DNA of 64,000 bases from Scleropages formosus (Eukaryota > Chordata > Actinopteri > Osteoglossiformes > Osteoglossidae). The number at the start of each line of letters is the position of its first letter. Positions within the stretch are counted from its first letter, which is position 1. Positions 63,798 through 64,000 of this stretch are shown here, one piece after another. The notes under the pieces are model-generated. The model did not search any database. It had not been told where the DNA came from and was given only the letters and a program-made list of their open reading frames with translations. The translations under genes and the position numbers were made by a program. The stretch is taken from the NCBI RefSeq assembly GCF_900964775.1, contig NC_041815.1, positions 13,233,443 to 13,297,442 on the forward strand, read 5' to 3'.

Positions 63798-64000
63798 CAG
63801 TTGGTTTTCATTATAATTAATCCTTTCTGCTAATGTTTTTTGCAATTTTGTAATGACAAGACCAAGCTAAGCGGGCATTTTTAATTCTCCATGAGGTTTC
63901 GGGGCTTCCCTTGCAGATCGCTTGCAGATCATGTGGCTGCTTGTGGTAGCAGTGTTAAGTTTGTGCATAATGGCATCAGCATAAACACCTTGATGTGTAA

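Larger units (their letters stand above)
63335..63828. repeat. Right-edge copy of the left-edge sequence, with two SINEs
   Basis: Same sequence as about 45-145, interrupted at two points by SINEs. Its presence at both ends suggests a larger repeated unit extending outside the window. Confidence 0.78.

Overview
The window looks like teleost fish DNA. It holds intronless class-A olfactory receptor (OR) coding exons of a fish type, tRNA-derived SINEs with an L2-like tail, V-SINEs, Ty3/gypsy relics and long CA repeats. The abundant SINE resembles ones I associate with bony-tongue fishes (Osteoglossomorpha), but that is only a guess. No tRNA or rRNA gene, CRISPR array or bacterial feature is present.

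The backbone is a tandem array of eight intact OR genes, all on the minus strand, arranged as two copies of a four-gene unit. Unit 1 is A1 (9.2-10.1 kb), B1 (13.4-14.3), C1 (22.3-23.3), D1 (33.9-34.8). Unit 2 is A2 (41.3-42.2), B2 (44.1-45.1), C2 (50.5-51.4), D2 (57.2-58.1). Intergenic DNA is duplicated along with the genes. There are also OR remnants: a 3' piece at 13.2 kb, two start-codon relics in the C introns, and a gutted receptor on the plus strand at 62.2 kb. A2 is an A/B hybrid, B1 carries a C-type 3' end, and B2/C2 and D2 show conversion-like tracts.

Seven of the eight genes share one upstream module: GATCATGTGA, exactly 12 bases, then a CATAAA-type TATA element, then a non-coding first exon of about 70 nt ending at a splice donor. 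A matching acceptor lies just before each start codon. B1 lacks the module, has lost its acceptor AG and has a gypsy element where its intron would be, so it is probably silent although its frame is intact.

Layout. 0-5 kb: two opposed Ty3/gypsy fossils. 5-9 kb: duplicated B-intron DNA, a V-SINE, and one arm of an inverted duplication. 9-36 kb: unit 1, with a second gypsy fossil (15.1-19.0), a Tigger-like DNA transposon (25.0-26.4) and a decayed L2/Rex1-like LINE (27.5-30.65). 36.5-39.7 kb: an R2-like LINE fragment, the second inverted arm with a solo LTR, and a partial Tigger copy. 39.7-61.7 kb: unit 2. 61.7-64 kb: SINEs, the OR pseudogene, and DNA matching the left edge of the window.

The SINEs act as timestamps. 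Some sit at the same place in both units, so they are older than the duplication. Many have a clean empty site in the sister copy, so they are younger. One head-to-head SINE pair at 49.07-49.52 kb encloses 34 bp that is inverted relative to the sister copy, with the target-site duplications swapped between the two SINEs. Another pair (48.4-48.9 kb) sits in tandem in one 11-bp target.
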